DNA from: Bacteroidia bacterium
GTDB lineage: Bacteria; Bacteroidota; Bacteroidia; B-17B0; Aurantibacillaceae
Direction: 5' to 3'
DNA length: 64,000 bases
NCBI GenBank assembly: GCA_021740825.1
Contig: JAIOZA010000007.1
Coordinates: forward strand, 44,530-108,529
Of this stretch, positions 9,634-18,145 are shown one piece after another; the first letter of the stretch is position 1; each line of letters begins with the position of its first letter. The position numbers and the translations under genes were made by a program. A model generated the notes under the pieces. It was not told where the DNA came from. It did not search any database and saw only the letters and a list, made by a program, of their open reading frames with translations.

Positions 9634-9641
9634 CAAAAGTA
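9634..9641 (-). promoter_or_regulatory. Candidate -7 promoter element of clpC
   Basis: The minus-strand sequence TACTTTTG matches TAnnTTTG exactly and would place the transcript start about 40 bases before the clpC ATG. No convincing -33 TTTG is seen at the expected distance, so support is partial. Confidence 0.4.
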
Positions 9642-9860
9642 ACCGATAATGTCAGTTTTATACATAATGTTCAGCATTTTTTTTAACATCAAAAGTGTTA
9701 ATAACTATACGCCCATCTTACCAATAAAAAAGGTATTTTCAATGCCTATTAAGAAATTTTTTTTGAGTTGATTTTTTAATTTTTAATTAAAATTTTTACT
9801 GCCATAATTTCATAATAATTAATTACAAATAACTACGAATTAAAAAACAAAACATAGAAT

Positions 9861-12419
9861 ATGAGCGGAGAGAAAATTATCCCAATTAACATTGAAGAAG
9901 AAATGAAGACAGCATACATCGATTATTCGATGTCGGTTATTGTGAGTCGTGCATTACCTGATGTAAGAGATGGTTTAAAGCCAGTACATCGTAGGGTTTT
10001 ATATGGAATGTTAGATTTAGGAGTATTGCATAACCGACCATATAAAAAATCAGCGCGTATTGTTGGGGAGGTTTTAGGGAAGTACCATCCTCATGGAGAT
10101 ACATCTGTTTACGATACAATGGTTCGTATGGCGCAAGAGTGGAGTTTACGCTATATGTTAGTTGATGGACAAGGAAATTACGGTTCTGTAGATGGTGATC
10201 CGCCTGCTGCCATGCGTTATACGGAAGCTCGTTTTCGTAAAATTACAGAAGAATTATTAAGTGATATTGAAAAAGATACGGTTGATTTTCGTCCCAATTT
10301 TGACGACTCACTAACAGAGCCGACGGTTCTTCCTTCTCGTATTCCAAATTTATTAATGAATGGTGCTTCTGGTATTGCTGTAGGTATGGCAACCAATATG
10401 GCGCCTCATAATTTAACTGAAGTTATTAATGGTATCTTGGCTTATATTGATGACAATAACATTGATATTGATGGTTTAATGAAACACATTAAAGCTCCTG
10501 ATTTTCCTACTGGTGGAACAATATATGGCTATGAAGGAGTTAAAGAAGCATTTCACACAGGCCGTGGAAGAGTTGTAATGCGTGCCAAAGCAAACATTGA
10601 ACCTGTAAATAATAGGGAACGTATTGTTGTTACCGAAATACCTTATCAAATAAATAAGGCGGAAATGATTAAACGTCAGTGGGAACTTTGTAATGAAAAG
10701 AAAATTGAAGGAATTACAGAAATTCGCGACGAGAGTAATCGCGAAGGTATGCGTATTGTTTATGAATTACGTAGTGATGCCATTTCTAATGTTGTATTGA
10801 ACAACCTCTATAAGTATTCTGCCTTACAAACATCTTTCTCTATAAACAATGTTGTTTTAGTTAAAGGTCGTCCTGAAATGTTGAATCTTAAGGATATGAT
10901 ATTTCATTTTGTTGAACATAGACATGATGTAGTTGTTCGAAGAACAAAATTTGATTTAATACAAGCCGAAAAACGTGCTCACATTTTAGAAGGTTTATTA
11001 ATTGCTCAAAAAAATATTGAAGAGGTAATTAAAATTATTCGTGAAAGTGATAGCCCTGATATTGCTAAAGATGAATTAATTACCCGTTTCTCTTTATCTG
11101 AAATTCAAGCACGTGCTATTTTGGATATGCGTTTAAGAACATTAACCGGTCTAGAAGTTGATAAATTAAATGCAGAATATGAGGAGTTAATGAAGAGTAT
11201 TGCACACTACAAAGATATTTTAGGAAATGAAGTTTTGCGTTACCAAATTATCAGAGAAGAATTAGTTGAGATTAAAGAAAAATATGGTGATGAGCGTCGT
11301 ACAGATATTGTTTATGCTGGTAGCGATTTAAAAATTGAAGACATGATTGCTGATGAAGATGTAGTAATTACTATTTCTCATTTAGGTTACATGAAACGCA
11401 CAAACCTTGCAGATTACCGTTCTCAAAACCGTGGCGGACGAGGCAGTAAAGGAACAGCAACCCGTGATGAAGATTTTGTAGAGCATATGTTTATTGCCTC
11501 AACACATAATTATATTTTATTATTTACCGAAAAAGGTTCTTGCTTTTGGATTAGAGCATACGAAGTTCCCGAAGGAAATAAACAAAGTAAGGGTCGTGCG
11601 TTGCAAAATTTAATCAGTATTTCTGCTGACGATAAAGTAAAAGCATTTATCAATATTAAAAACTTAAATGATGAAGAGTATATTAAAAATAATTTCATTA
11701 TATTATGTACTAAAGATGGTATTATCAAAAAAACATCTGTAGAAGCCTATTCTCGTCCACGAGCTAATGGTATTAATGCCATTACAATTCGCGAAGGAGA
11801 TGTCTTATTAGAAGCCGCTTTAACTAATGGTAATAATGAAATAATGATTGCCACTAAAATGGGTAAGGTTTGCCGTTTCCCTGAAGCTAAAGTTAGACCA
11901 ATGGGCAGAAATGCAAGTGGTGTAAAAGGTATCGATTTAAATGATGAAGAAGGTGGAACAAATGAAGTAGTTGGTATGATTTGCATTAGCGATATGCAAG
12001 CTAATGTACTAGTTGTTTCTGAAAAAGGTTATGGTAAACGATCGGATATTGACGAATACCGTGTAACGAATCGTGGTGGTAAAGGAGTTAAAACAATTAA
12101 TATTACTGAAAAAACAGGAAACTTAGTTGGTATTAAATCTGTAACCGATGCTAATGACTTAATGATTATTACTAAAAATGGAATTGCTATTCGAATGGCT
12201 GTTTCTAATTTACGAGTAATGGGTCGTGCAACACAAGGTGTTAAATTAATTAATATTCAAGATAATGATAGTATTGCAGCTGTAACAAAAGTTGATCATG
12301 AAGAAGAGGTTGAGGCTGTTGTTGAAGGTGAAATAATGCCTCAAACTCCAACAGAAGATGCGCCTATTGCTGAAAAACCTAATGAAGAAAATACTACACC
12401 AACGGACGATATCAATTAA
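9861..12419 (+). CDS. gyrA: DNA gyrase subunit A
   Basis: The breakage-reunion subunit of gyrase, which introduces negative supercoils with GyrB. At 852 residues it has the N-terminal winged-helix region ([14 protein letters not shown], about 38-51), the catalytic tyrosine Y120 in [10 protein letters not shown], and the GyrA box near residue 520 ([11 protein letters not shown]) that marks GyrA rather than ParC. A six-bladed beta-pinwheel C-terminal domain and an acidic tail complete it. In the quinolone-resistance region [10 protein letters not shown], the position equivalent to E. coli Ser83 is Thr (T81) and Asp87 is kept (D85). Thr there is the natural residue in some susceptible bacteria, so resistance cannot be inferred. 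The gene is divergent from clpC, and the M16 peptidase gene follows after 55 bases. Confidence 0.97.
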   Translation: MSGEKIIPINIEEEMKTAYIDYSMSVIVSRALPDVRDGLKPVHRRVLYGMLDLGVLHNRPYKKSARIVGEVLGKYHPHGDTSVYDTMVRMAQEWSLRYMLVDGQGNYGSVDGDPPAAMRYTEARFRKITEELLSDIEKDTVDFRPNFDDSLTEPTVLPSRIPNLLMNGASGIAVGMATNMAPHNLTEVINGILAYIDDNNIDIDGLMKHIKAPDFPTGGTIYGYEGVKEAFHTGRGRVVMRAKANIEPVNNRERIVVTEIPYQINKAEMIKRQWELCNEKKIEGITEIRDESNREGMRIVYELRSDAISNVVLNNLYKYSALQTSFSINNVVLVKGRPEMLNLKDMIFHFVEHRHDVVVRRTKFDLIQAEKRAHILEGLLIAQKNIEEVIKIIRESDSPDIAKDELITRFSLSEIQARAILDMRLRTLTGLEVDKLNAEYEELMKSIAHYKDILGNEVLRYQIIREELVEIKEKYGDERRTDIVYAGSDLKIEDMIADEDVVITISHLGYMKRTNLADYRSQNRGGRGSKGTATRDEDFVEHMFIASTHNYILLFTEKGSCFWIRAYEVPEGNKQSKGRALQNLISISADDKVKAFINIKNLNDEEYIKNNFIILCTKDGIIKKTSVEAYSRPRANGINAITIREGDVLLEAALTNGNNEIMIATKMGKVCRFPEAKVRPMGRNASGVKGIDLNDEEGGTNEVVGMICISDMQANVLVVSEKGYGKRSDIDEYRVTNRGGKGVKTINITEKTGNLVGIKSVTDANDLMIITKNGIAIRMAVSNLRVMGRATQGVKLINIQDNDSIAAVTKVDHEEEVEAVVEGEIMPQTPTEDAPIAEKPNEENTTPTDDIN

Positions 12420-12449
12420 TTGCGGACATAAAAATTAATCTAAAACATT

Positions 12450-12457
12450 TAAATTTG
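12450..12457 (+). promoter_or_regulatory. Candidate -7 element for the M16 peptidase gene
   Basis: TAAATTTG matches TAnnTTTG and ends 17 bases before the ATG at 12475, so the leader would be about 10 bases. There is no clear -33 TTTG at normal spacing. It suggests the gene can be transcribed independently of gyrA. Confidence 0.4.
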
Positions 12458-12474
12458 ATTAAATAAAAATTATC

Positions 12475-15342
12475 ATGAACAAAAAAACAATCATAGCCAG
12501 TGCACTAAGCTTATTAAGCTTCGCGACTTTAATTGCACAACCTACTTTAGTAGAAAAAATTGAGTCAAAAGAAGGTAAAGTAGTTATACCTTATGAAAAA
12601 TGGAAGTTGCCAAATGGCTTAACAATATTACTCAATGAAGATCATTCTGATCCAGCAGTGCATGTGTTAGTTACCTACAAAGTTGGGTCTAATCGCGAGA
12701 GTTTAGGTAAATCTGGATTTGCTCATTTTTTTGAGCATATGATGTTTCAGGGCTCTAAGCATGTAGCTGATGAAGAGCATTTTAAAATTGTTTCTACAGC
12801 TGGAGGTGACATGAATGGTAATACAACCGAAGATAGAACTGTTTATTTTGAAACTGTTCCTTCTAATAATTTAGAAATGGCTCTTTGGTTAGAAGCTGAC
12901 CGTATGGGTTTTTTACTAGATTCTTTAACGACTAAAAAGTTCGAAAATCAACGTGATGCCGTAAAAAACGAAAAATCTCAAAATGTAGAAAATCAACCTT
13001 ATGCTATGGCGTTTGTTGAGGAAATAAACAAGGTATTATATCCCGATGGTCATCCCTACAGTTGGCCGGTAATTGGTTATGTAGATGACTTAAATAGAGC
13101 AACACTAGATGATGTGAAAAACTTTTTCTTACGCTGGTATGGTCCTAATAACGCTATTTTAACTATTTCTGGAGATTTTAGCACACCTGAAGCTTTGAAA
13201 ATGGTAGATAAATATTTTGGAGGAATAAAAACTGGTCCTGAAGTTAAAAAAATGAGAGTTGCACCTGTAACTTTAGCTACAGATAAATACACTGCTTATA
13301 AAGATCGTACCTATTTTCCATTAAATTTAAGAGTTTACCCCACTGTACCACAATACAACAGAGATGAGCCTGCATTGGATTTGTTAGGAATGATGATGGG
13401 TAATGGAAATAACTCTATTTTTTATAAAAACTTCGTTAAATCAAAGCCGGAAATTGCAGTTGAAGCTAGCGTAAACCATCGTTCAAAAGAATTAGGTGGG
13501 GAGTTTACGGTTCAAATTTTTGCATATCCACCTGAAGATTTTAATTTAGAAAAATTATTTTCGGATATTGATGCTAAAGTAAAAACAACTATTGATGAAT
13601 TTGGAGCATCTGGAATAACGGATGATGCTTTAGTAAGAGCAAAAGCTCAAATGGAATCATATATGTATGGTATTTTGTCAACCATTGAAACTAAAGCTGG
13701 AGTCATTTCAGAGTGGGAGCGTTTGCAAGGTAAAGGCTATACGGTTTCAGATGAAATTGATAGATATTCTCGTGTAACTAAAGAAGATGTAAATCGTGTA
13801 TTTAATAAGTATATTAAAGGTGCAGGTGCTGCTGTGTTAAACACTTATCCAATTATGAATCAAAAAGATTCAGTTAAAAGTATTAACCCTTATGCAGGTC
13901 AAAAATTTGAAACACCAGCAGAATACAAAGGATTAACTTATCAGCCAGCTGCAGATAATTTTAAAAGAGAAATAAGACCCGTTGCAGGAGCATCAAAATT
14001 GGTAACTATTCCAGAGTATTTTAGAAGTAAATTATCAAACGGAATTAGCATAATTGGTACGAAAAATACGGAAAGTCCAGATGTAACAATTGTGATGACT
14101 ATTGACGGAGGTAGTATGGTATTAACATCAGACCAGCTGAAGAAAATTGGAGTTGCTGAATTAACAGCTAGTATGCTAAATGAGGGCACTAAAAATTTTA
14201 CAACAGAACAAATTAGTGCCGAACTTGAAAAATTAGGTAGTTCCATTAATTTTAGCGCAAATAAAGCATCTACTTCCATTCAAATAAATTCCTTAAAGAA
14301 AAATTTAGATGCTACATTAAAAGTACTTGAAGAAAAATTATTAAGTCCTGGATTTAATGCTGAAGATTTTAAATTAGCTAAAAAGCAATATAAGGAAGGT
14401 GTTAAAAATGATGAAACCAGCGCAAATATGATGGCTAACAAAGCTTTTAATTATGCGATGTATGGTAGTAGTGTTATGGGTTTAGATCCTTCATTAAAAA
14501 CAATTGAAAATATTCAGTTGGCAGATGTGAAAGAATACTATAATAACTTCTATTCGCCATCAGTAACAAATATTGTAATTGTTGGAGATGTTGAAGAAAA
14601 AGATATTTTAGCAAAGCTTAATTTTTTATCAAAATGGCAACCAAAGGAAGTGAAAATTCAACCAATTCCAGAACCAGTTACAGCATCAGAGCCTCAATTT
14701 TTTATTTACAATAAAAATGGGGCTCCTTCCTCTGTTATTCAAATGGGATATCCATCTTTAAAATTTGATGCTACCGGTGATTATTATAAAAATAGAATTG
14801 CAAATTTTGTTTTTGGTGGAGCATTTAATAGCCGCTTAAACTTAAATTTACGCGAAGATAAAGGTTATACTTATGGAATTCGTTCTGGGTTTTCAGGAGG
14901 AAAATACACAGGTACATTTCAAATTAGTTCTTCTGTTAAACGCCCTGCAACAGCATTATCTTTAGCTGAAATTATTAAGGAGTTTACTAATTATCAAACC
15001 AATGGTATAACTGATAAGGAGTTGGAATTTACCAAAAGTTCGCTATTAAATGAAGAAGCATTAAAATATGAGGCACCCTATCAAAAAGCATCCTTCTTGT
15101 CAAATATTGTGAAATACAATTTAGATAAAAATTTCACTACTGAGCAAAATAATATCCTCAAGAATATGACTAAAGATGATGTTAATGCTCAAATTAAAAA
15201 ATATTTTGATGTTAACAAATTAACTACTGTGGTTGTAGGTGATAAGGCCTATATTGAAGCAGCAATAGATAGAGCTTCAAAAGATGCTAAAAACAAAGAA
15301 GTATTAAATAAAGTTAAATTAAAGAAAATTTCAGTTGATTAA
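12475..15342 (+). CDS. Exported M16 family zinc metallopeptidase (double-domain)
   Basis: A 955-residue protein with a signal peptide (MNKKTIIASALSLLSFATLIAQ). The N-terminal M16 domain carries the inverted zinc motif HFFEH (H84, E87, H88) and the distal Glu ligand at about E166 (AVKNEK). The C-terminal M16 domain (about residues 490-920) lacks an HxxEH motif but keeps the NLREDKGYTYGIRSGF segment, whose Arg-Tyr pair is typical of the substrate-binding partner half. Pitrilysin-type enzymes of this layout degrade small proteins and peptides in the periplasm or at the outer membrane. The catalytic half comes first, as in the usual one-chain arrangement. A terminator follows. The substrate is unknown. 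Confidence 0.9.
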   Translation: MNKKTIIASALSLLSFATLIAQPTLVEKIESKEGKVVIPYEKWKLPNGLTILLNEDHSDPAVHVLVTYKVGSNRESLGKSGFAHFFEHMMFQGSKHVADEEHFKIVSTAGGDMNGNTTEDRTVYFETVPSNNLEMALWLEADRMGFLLDSLTTKKFENQRDAVKNEKSQNVENQPYAMAFVEEINKVLYPDGHPYSWPVIGYVDDLNRATLDDVKNFFLRWYGPNNAILTISGDFSTPEALKMVDKYFGGIKTGPEVKKMRVAPVTLATDKYTAYKDRTYFPLNLRVYPTVPQYNRDEPALDLLGMMMGNGNNSIFYKNFVKSKPEIAVEASVNHRSKELGGEFTVQIFAYPPEDFNLEKLFSDIDAKVKTTIDEFGASGITDDALVRAKAQMESYMYGILSTIETKAGVISEWERLQGKGYTVSDEIDRYSRVTKEDVNRVFNKYIKGAGAAVLNTYPIMNQKDSVKSINPYAGQKFETPAEYKGLTYQPAADNFKREIRPVAGASKLVTIPEYFRSKLSNGISIIGTKNTESPDVTIVMTIDGGSMVLTSDQLKKIGVAELTASMLNEGTKNFTTEQISAELEKLGSSINFSANKASTSIQINSLKKNLDATLKVLEEKLLSPGFNAEDFKLAKKQYKEGVKNDETSANMMANKAFNYAMYGSSVMGLDPSLKTIENIQLADVKEYYNNFYSPSVTNIVIVGDVEEKDILAKLNFLSKWQPKEVKIQPIPEPVTASEPQFFIYNKNGAPSSVIQMGYPSLKFDATGDYYKNRIANFVFGGAFNSRLNLNLREDKGYTYGIRSGFSGGKYTGTFQISSSVKRPATALSLAEIIKEFTNYQTNGITDKELEFTKSSLLNEEALKYEAPYQKASFLSNIVKYNLDKNFTTEQNNILKNMTKDDVNAQIKKYFDVNKLTTVVVGDKAYIEAAIDRASKDAKNKEVLNKVKLKKISVD

Positions 15343-15408
15343 ATTATTTATTTATGCAAATGCATAATATTTGCATCTAAATAGTATGCTAATTTAATTG
15401 AATAAAAT

Positions 15409-15443
15409 AAAAAACACTGAGCCTAAATAGCTTGGTGTTTTTT
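15409..15443 (+). terminator. Intrinsic terminator after the M16 peptidase gene
   Basis: AAAAAACACTGAGC (15409-15422) pairs imperfectly with GCTTGGTGTTTTTT (15430-15443). The stem keeps most pairs, with one G-T wobble and one mismatch, and ends in a T-run. Confidence 0.6.
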
Positions 15444-15484
15444 TATATAAAATAACTACATTTATCAACCTAAAAATTAAACCA

Positions 15485-16633
15485 ATGAGTATTAAAAAAT
15501 CAATAGCTGCAATTTTTATTTCAGTTTCAACATTAACAATAGCGCAATCTAATCAAGTTCAAAACGCTAGTAATTATTTGCGAAATAAAGAATTTGATAA
15601 AGCAAAAGCTTCTGCTGATGCCGCGGCCATTAATGAAACAACAATGAATAATCCTAAGTTGTGGATGTATAGAGGTAAGATATATCAGGAAATTTATTTC
15701 TCTAAAGATGCTGCAATAAAAAACTTAGATGCTGACGCAGAAGAAAAAGCTTTAGAAAGTTATATTAACTGCTTAAAAAATGATAAGGATAATATTTATA
15801 AAGACGAAGTTAAAGGGTTAATTGTGCAGGCTACTGCTGGTGTTAGTAATAAAGCAAACTTCTTTGTTCAAACTAAAGTATATGACAAAGCACTTTATTG
15901 TTATGAATTAATTGAAAAAGCACTTCCTTATGATTTTGATCAAGGAATGAAGCGAAATAATATTACGAAGGAGAAATTAATGTACAATAAATTTGATATG
16001 TACAAGTATGCTGCTAATAAAGAAAAAACAATAGAGTACGCAGATAAGTTAATTGCCATTAATTATAAAGATGCTAAAATTTACATTGATATGGTTAAAT
16101 TATCTTTAGTTGATAGAGACACTGTTAAAGCATTAAGCTATATTGGTAAAGGTAAGGCTATGTTTGAAGATAATATGGAGTTAATAAATCAGGAAATAAA
16201 TATTTATTTAGCGCGAAATAAAACAAATGAATTAAAAGATAAATTAACAACGGCCATCGAAGTTTCTCCTGATAATGAAGTTTTACATGCTGTTTTAGCA
16301 AATTTATATCAAAAAACAAGTGAGATTGAAAAAGCCGAAGCTGAATATTTAAAAGCTATAGAAATTAAACCTGATTATGAAATTGCTAATTATAATCTTG
16401 GTGTAATGTATTTTAATACAGGTAATCAATGGAATGAAAAATTAGGTGCGCTACCACCAAAAGAAACAGTAAAAGCAAAGGAATATGAGACTAAAGCTAA
16501 CGAGTACTTTAGAAAAGCAGTATCAAATTTCGAAAAATCTTACGAGGTTTCGCCTGACAAACAAACAAAACAACAATTACGTAAGTTGTTTTTACGACTT
16601 GGCGAAACTGAAAAAGCTGACAAATACAAATAA
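15485..16633 (+). CDS. Exported tetratricopeptide repeat protein
   Basis: A 382-residue protein with a signal peptide (MSIKKSIAAIFISVSTLTIAQ) and TPR-type helices through most of its length. The clearest repeats are near residues 260-310 (EVLHAVLANLYQKTSEIEKAEAEYLKAIEIKPDYE, followed by IANYNLGVMYFNTG). The region between, around WNEKLGALPPKET, is a short insertion often seen in Bacteroidota TPR proteins of this type. It stands 30 bases upstream of a second exported TPR gene of similar design, so the two are probably co-transcribed and may form a periplasmic scaffold. No enzyme domain is visible and the specific role is unknown. Confidence 0.75.
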   Translation: MSIKKSIAAIFISVSTLTIAQSNQVQNASNYLRNKEFDKAKASADAAAINETTMNNPKLWMYRGKIYQEIYFSKDAAIKNLDADAEEKALESYINCLKNDKDNIYKDEVKGLIVQATAGVSNKANFFVQTKVYDKALYCYELIEKALPYDFDQGMKRNNITKEKLMYNKFDMYKYAANKEKTIEYADKLIAINYKDAKIYIDMVKLSLVDRDTVKALSYIGKGKAMFEDNMELINQEINIYLARNKTNELKDKLTTAIEVSPDNEVLHAVLANLYQKTSEIEKAEAEYLKAIEIKPDYEIANYNLGVMYFNTGNQWNEKLGALPPKETVKAKEYETKANEYFRKAVSNFEKSYEVSPDKQTKQQLRKLFLRLGETEKADKYK

Positions 16634-16663
16634 TTTTTTTACTTAAGATCTAAAAACAAAGTC

Positions 16664-17998
16664 ATGAAATTCATCCAAATAATTGCTATACTAACTTTTC
16701 CAATATTTGTATTAGCTCAAAAAAATAAGGTTCAAGGAGCTTGGAGGGCATTAAGTGATTTTGAATATACGTTAGCCGAAAGTCCAGATATTTCTTACTT
16801 AATGAAAGCTAAAGAGAATATAGATTTGGCAGCAACTAATGAAGAAACTAAAAATCAAGTTAAAACTTACAGTTACAGATTTAGAATTTACATGCATTTA
16901 TTTGCTGAAAATTTAAAAGCTGAGGATAAAAAATTATTGTCGAGCATTAATGATAAAAACGAAAGATTACAAACTGCTTATGGTAATGTTTCTATTTTAG
17001 AATTTGTAGAAGCCTCAAAAAGCTTAGATAACTTGCAAGAATTAGATTCAAAAATGATTGAAAAATTATCGAAAAGTGATGCTAATAATTCTGAGGAGGA
17101 AGGCAAATTATTTTTGGCAGTAATGCAAATGCAAGTTTATCAATCTAATTTAGCAACTGGTAGATATAACTCAAAAAAATATGATGAGGCGGCCGATTTT
17201 TTTCATTCTTTAGCTGCTTCAAATACAAATACAACTGGTAAAAAGGATACTTCTAATTTTTATAATGCTTGTATTTCTGCTCAAAAATCTAAAAATGTTG
17301 CCAAAATTATTACCTACAACAAAAAAATGATTGACTTACAAATCGCATCACCTTATAATTATCAAACTATTTATGATGCATTTTTGTCTCAAAATGACAC
17401 GTTAAATGCATTACAATATTTAAGAATTGGACGTGCTGAATTTAGTAATGATGTTTATTTAATGAATAGAGAAACGGAGGTGTTTTTAAAGAATGGTCAG
17501 CAAGAAAAGGCACTTACAAATTTGCAAATTGCAATAGAAAAAGATCCAAGTAATGCTCAATTATTTTTAGTGCTAGGTAATGTTTACGATAATTTAGCAA
17601 ATCCTAAAGGAAAGAATGGGAAGGATACCACTAAACCAGCTGATTACGATAATTTAGTTGCAAAGTCAGCGCAGCATTATCAAAAGGCGATTGACCTGAA
17701 ACCTTCTAATGAGGAAAGTTACTTTAATGCTTTGTATAACTTGGGAGCTTTGTATAACAATTACGGAGGAACATTGTATAATAAATCAATGGAAAAGACA
17801 ACAATTGCATCAGTTGCAAAAAAACAAAAGGATTTAGATTTAAGTAGTATGGAGTATTACAAAAAAGCAATACCATTTTTAGAACAAGCACTAGTTATTA
17901 AACCAACTGATAGAGCTGCTCTTACAGCACTTAGAAAGTTATATTTATTAACAGGCAACGAGGCAAAAGGAAAAGAGTTAAGCGATAAATTAAAATAA
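16664..17998 (+). CDS. Exported tetratricopeptide repeat protein, paralogue-like neighbour of the previous gene
   Basis: A 444-residue protein with a signal peptide (MKFIQIIAILTFPIFVLAQ) and scattered TPRs, the best near residues 275-305 (ALTNLQIAIEKDPSNAQLFLVLGNVYDNL) and 330-360. Like the upstream gene it begins KVQGA/QVQNA after the signal peptide and ends with a TPR, a LRKL(F/Y)L motif and a final Lys-rich stretch. This points to an old duplication. An unusual central 80-residue segment (LEFVEASKSLDNLQELDSKM) separates the N-terminal and C-terminal repeats. A strong terminator follows, closing this two-gene unit. Its biochemical role is unknown. Confidence 0.72.
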   Translation: MKFIQIIAILTFPIFVLAQKNKVQGAWRALSDFEYTLAESPDISYLMKAKENIDLAATNEETKNQVKTYSYRFRIYMHLFAENLKAEDKKLLSSINDKNERLQTAYGNVSILEFVEASKSLDNLQELDSKMIEKLSKSDANNSEEEGKLFLAVMQMQVYQSNLATGRYNSKKYDEAADFFHSLAASNTNTTGKKDTSNFYNACISAQKSKNVAKIITYNKKMIDLQIASPYNYQTIYDAFLSQNDTLNALQYLRIGRAEFSNDVYLMNRETEVFLKNGQQEKALTNLQIAIEKDPSNAQLFLVLGNVYDNLANPKGKNGKDTTKPADYDNLVAKSAQHYQKAIDLKPSNEESYFNALYNLGALYNNYGGTLYNKSMEKTTIASVAKKQKDLDLSSMEYYKKAIPFLEQALVIKPTDRAALTALRKLYLLTGNEAKGKELSDKLK

Positions 17999-18025
17999 GC
18001 CGTTAGCTTTCACATAAAATTGTAG

Positions 18026-18054
18026 CAGCACCCAACAAAAGGTGCTGTTTTTTT
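18026..18054 (+). terminator. Strong intrinsic terminator after the TPR gene pair
   Basis: CAGCACC (18026-18032) and GGTGCTG (18041-18047) form a perfect 7-base-pair stem with an 8-base loop, followed at once by seven T residues. Confidence 0.88.
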
Positions 18055-18119
18055 GTTTAAACCTTTAAATAATGCTTATATGAGTGTATTAATTATCTTT
18101 TTTAAATCAGTTATTTAGT

Positions 18120-18127
18120 TAAATTTG
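18120..18127 (+). promoter_or_regulatory. Candidate -7 element of the TonB-dependent receptor gene
   Basis: TAAATTTG matches TAnnTTTG and lies between the terminator at 18026-18054 and the ATG at 18146. A TTG start at 18125 would fall inside this box, which favours the ATG at 18146. Confidence 0.45.
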
Positions 18128-18145
18128 CTCCACCAAAATAAAAAT

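Noticed and set aside
9861..12419. Quinolone resistance from Thr at the Ser83-equivalent position of GyrA
   Set aside because: Thr is the natural residue in several susceptible bacteria, and Asp87 is intact.
18125..18145. Receptor start at TTG 18125
   Set aside because: It lies inside a -7 promoter box, and the signal peptide begins at ATG 18146.
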